Below are positions 5,757 through 7,501 of a stretch of DNA of 7,501 bases, in pieces. The DNA is from Clostridia bacterium (GTDB lineage Bacteria; Bacillota; Clostridia; Oscillospirales; CAG-272), in contig JAFQAM010000339.1 in the NCBI GenBank assembly GCA_017416885.1, forward strand, positions 1 through 7,501. Reading direction: 5' to 3'. Every line of letters starts with the position of its first letter. Within the stretch, counting starts at the first letter, position 1. The notes under the pieces were generated by a model. That model was not told the DNA's origin. It saw nothing but the letters and a program-made list of their open reading frames with translations, and searched no databases. The position numbers were made by a program, and so were the translations under genes.

Positions 5757-6698
5757 TTAGTTGTTTTTATTGATCATCTTTGCAATTTCTGCGCCGAAGT
5801 CCTCTTCCTTCTTTTGGAGACCTTCGCCCTTCTCATACATGCAGTAGCTTGTTACCTTAATGCTACCGCCGAAGCTCTTTGCAGTAGCTTCAACATATTG
5901 AGATACAGACATCTTGTCTTCCTTAACATACTCTTGCTCAAGTAAGCAGTTCTTTTCGTAGAACTTACCAAGCTTACCAACAACCATCTTTTCAAGAATG
6001 TTTGCAGGCTTGTTTGCGTTCTTAGGATCGTTAGCAAGCTGAGCTAAGATAATAGCCTTCTCTTCCTCGATATCCTTTTCTGGAACTGATTCCTTATTTA
6101 AGTAAAGTACAGGTGATGGCGCACCGGCAACTTGAAGTGCGATGTTCTTTGCAAATTCAGCAAAGCCTTCGTTGTTCTTTACATTTTCGTCAGCCTCGAA
6201 TGTTACAATAACACCTGTTGAGCCCTTACCGTGAATGTAAGTACCAACTGTACCGTCAACAATAACGAAACGACGAATGCTCATATTTTCACCGATTGTG
6301 AAAATCATATCCTTAAGCTTAGCTTCAACTGTTAATTCGTTGTCATATGGCTTTGTTAAAAGCTCTTCAACATTTGCAGGTCTTGTAGCAAGAATTGTCT
6401 TAAGAATATTCTTAACGAAGTCTGTAAACTTTTCATTCTTTGCAACGAAGTCTGTTTCTGCGTTAACCTCAATCATTGCAGCAGATTGCTTGTCGTCGGC
6501 AACTAAAATGTCAACAACGCCCTCAGCAGCGATTCTGTCTGCCTTCTTTGCAGCAACAGCAAGGCCCTTTTCACGAAGCACCTTTACTGCTTCATCCATA
6601 TTACCGTCAGCCTCAGTAAGTGCTTTCTTGCACTCCATCATACCACAGCCTGTTACTTTTCTTAGTTCATTTACCATACATGCAGTAATAGCAGCCAT
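5757..6698 (-). CDS. tsf: Translation elongation factor Ts
   Basis: EF-Ts is the guanine nucleotide exchange factor for EF-Tu; it drives release of GDP so EF-Tu can reload with GTP. The protein has 313 residues, somewhat longer than the E. coli protein. The N-terminal UBA-like domain spans about 1-55 and carries VNELRKVTGCGMMECKKAL (9-27). The core signature VNAETDFVAKNEKF (78-91) holds T82-D83-F84, the contact segment with EF-Tu. HGKGSTGVIV (156-165) begins the second half of the core, and CLLEQEYVKEDKMSV (251-265) and SFGGSIKV (275-282) follow near the C terminus. The ATG is preceded by GGAGG at 8 nt spacing. It follows rpsB after 30 nt without a terminator and ends at a strong one. Codons are skewed to AAG, TTC, AAC and similar, as expected for high expression. 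Confidence 0.98.
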   Translation of the reverse strand: MAAITACMVNELRKVTGCGMMECKKALTEADGNMDEAVKVLREKGLAVAAKKADRIAAEGVVDILVADDKQSAAMIEVNAETDFVAKNEKFTDFVKNILKTILATRPANVEELLTKPYDNELTVEAKLKDMIFTIGENMSIRRFVIVDGTVGTYIHGKGSTGVIVTFEADENVKNNEGFAEFAKNIALQVAGAPSPVLYLNKESVPEKDIEEEKAIILAQLANDPKNANKPANILEKMVVGKLGKFYEKNCLLEQEYVKEDKMSVSQYVEATAKSFGGSIKVTSYCMYEKGEGLQKKEEDFGAEIAKMINKNN

Positions 6699-6728
6699 TT
6701 TTATATCCTCCGTAAATTAAATTTAAAA

Positions 6729-7469
6729 TTATTCAGCATCCTCTGCTACTTCTTCAGCAGCCTCTTCAGCGCTTTCTACAGGTGTTTCACCTTGCTTACC
6801 TTCGATTACAGCATCAGCGATAGCTGCAGAGATAAGCTTAATAGCTCTGATAGCGTCATCGTTACCAGGGATAATAAGATCAGCATCATCCGGATCGCAG
6901 TTTGTATCAACTACAGCGATTACAGGAATGCCAAGTCTCTTTGCTTCAAGAACTGCATTGTGCTCTTTCTTTGTGTCAACGATGAAAATAGCATATGGAA
7001 GTCTGTCCATATCCTTGATACCGCCAAGGTTCTTTTCAAGATTATCCATTTCCTTTGTAAGACCAGCAACTTCCTTCTTTGGAAGAAGATCAAATGTACC
7101 GTCCTCTTGCATCTTCTTTAATTGTGCAAGACGAGCGATGCTCTTTTTGATTGTCTTAAAGTTTGTGAGCATACCACCGAGCCAACGAACATTCACATAG
7201 TACATACCGCAACGAAGAGCCTCATCACGGATTGCATCAGTAGCTTGCTTCTTTGTACCTACGAAAAGGATTGTGCCGCCGTTTGCAGAAAGGTCTCTTG
7301 CAAACATGTAAGCTTCCTCGAACTTCTTTGCTGTCTTTTGAAGGTCGATGATGTAGATACCGTTTCTTTCTGTGAAGATGTACTCAGCCATCTTAGGGTT
7401 CCATCTTCTTGTGTGGTGTCCGAAGTGAACACCTGCTTCTAAAAGTTGTTTAATTGAGATGACTGACAT
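6729..7469 (-). CDS. rpsB: 30S ribosomal protein S2
   Basis: S2 is a late-assembling small-subunit protein that sits at the junction of head and body of the 30S particle and helps bind S1 and mRNA. The 246-residue protein has family length and is unmistakable: LLEAGVHFGHHTRRWNPKM (9-27), FTERNGIYIIDL (32-43), ILFVGTKKQA (67-76), VNVRWLGGMLTNF (92-104) and RLPYAIFIVDTKKEHNAVLEA (156-176, written as a block) are all present. A Glu/Ala-rich acidic tail starts near residue 229. The ATG at 7467-7469 has an excellent AAAGGAGG site 9 nt upstream. It is the first gene of the rpsB-tsf pair seen here. Its promoter and any leader that could mediate autoregulation lie beyond the right edge. Codon use is strongly biased, like tsf and unlike the genes downstream. 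Confidence 0.98.
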   Translation of the reverse strand: MSVISIKQLLEAGVHFGHHTRRWNPKMAEYIFTERNGIYIIDLQKTAKKFEEAYMFARDLSANGGTILFVGTKKQATDAIRDEALRCGMYYVNVRWLGGMLTNFKTIKKSIARLAQLKKMQEDGTFDLLPKKEVAGLTKEMDNLEKNLGGIKDMDRLPYAIFIVDTKKEHNAVLEAKRLGIPVIAVVDTNCDPDDADLIIPGNDDAIRAIKLISAAIADAVIEGKQGETPVESAEEAAEEVAEDAE

Positions 7470-7478
7470 TTTTAATGT

Positions 7479-7486
7479 CCTCCTTT
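7479..7486 (-). promoter_or_regulatory. Strong Shine-Dalgarno site of rpsB
   Basis: AAAGGAGG on the minus strand lies 9 nt before the rpsB ATG and complements the 16S rRNA 3' end for its whole length, in keeping with a highly translated gene. The remaining 15 bases to the window edge are purine-rich leader; they are too short to tell whether a regulatory fold is present. Confidence 0.85.
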
Positions 7487-7501
7487 GGTTTTTTCCACCA
7501 C

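Noticed and set aside
6277..6720. 147-codon open frame on the plus strand opposite tsf
   Set aside because: It is the antisense shadow of a strongly conserved, codon-biased gene, has no family resemblance and no ribosome site I could support.
7122..7442. 106-codon plus-strand frame, and a second at 6792-7121, opposite rpsB
   Set aside because: Both are shadows of rpsB; the encoded peptides are Cys/Ser-rich without domain features.
1..7501. A hidden novel system, mobile element or defence island
   Set aside because: All nine frames belong to well-known core families in standard order, gaps are short, and no foreign-looking segment, long repeat, tRNA or integrase is present.

Overview
The window is a low-GC, Gram-positive-type housekeeping gene cluster. 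Nine protein genes all lie on the minus strand. In transcription order, from the right edge to the left, they are rpsB, tsf, pyrH, frr, uppS, cdsA, dxr, rseP and ispG (the last cut by the left edge). The A/T-rich bases, strong purine-rich Shine-Dalgarno sites and gene order rpsB-tsf-pyrH-frr-uppS-cdsA-dxr-rseP fit Firmicutes. The rseP-ispG ending fits class Clostridia better than Bacillus, where proS and polC follow. I would guess a gut-type clostridium (Oscillospirales/Ruminococcaceae-like), but with low confidence because this rests on gene order and general sequence flavour only.

The window divides into two transcription units. The right part (about 5716-7501) holds rpsB and tsf, for ribosomal protein S2 and elongation factor Ts. 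It ends in a clear intrinsic terminator at 5716-5749. A sigma-A-like promoter follows at 5655-5683, with a TTTACA and TATTAT pair 17 bp apart. It starts a second unit of pyrH, frr, uppS, cdsA, dxr, rseP and ispG, in which I see no further terminator. Gaps inside this unit are mostly 4-11 nt, with Shine-Dalgarno sites often overlapping the preceding stop codon. The two wider gaps are frr-uppS (53 nt, holding a perfect 13-bp hairpin) and dxr-rseP (37 nt).

The genes fit together as a growth module. rpsB, tsf and frr serve translation. pyrH makes UDP for RNA, DNA and UDP-sugar precursors. dxr and ispG are two steps of the MEP isoprenoid pathway, which supplies IPP. uppS uses IPP to build the C55 carrier lipid for cell wall synthesis. 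cdsA makes CDP-diacylglycerol for phospholipids. rseP is the site-2 membrane protease.

I found no mobile element, CRISPR array, RNA gene or undescribed system. There is no gene-free stretch over 300 bases; the longest gap is the 142 bases between tsf and pyrH. Points worth a second look are two start-codon decisions (TTG for pyrH; the internal ATG rather than the upstream GTG for uppS), the non-terminator hairpin before uppS, and family-motif substitutions in PyrH and UppS.
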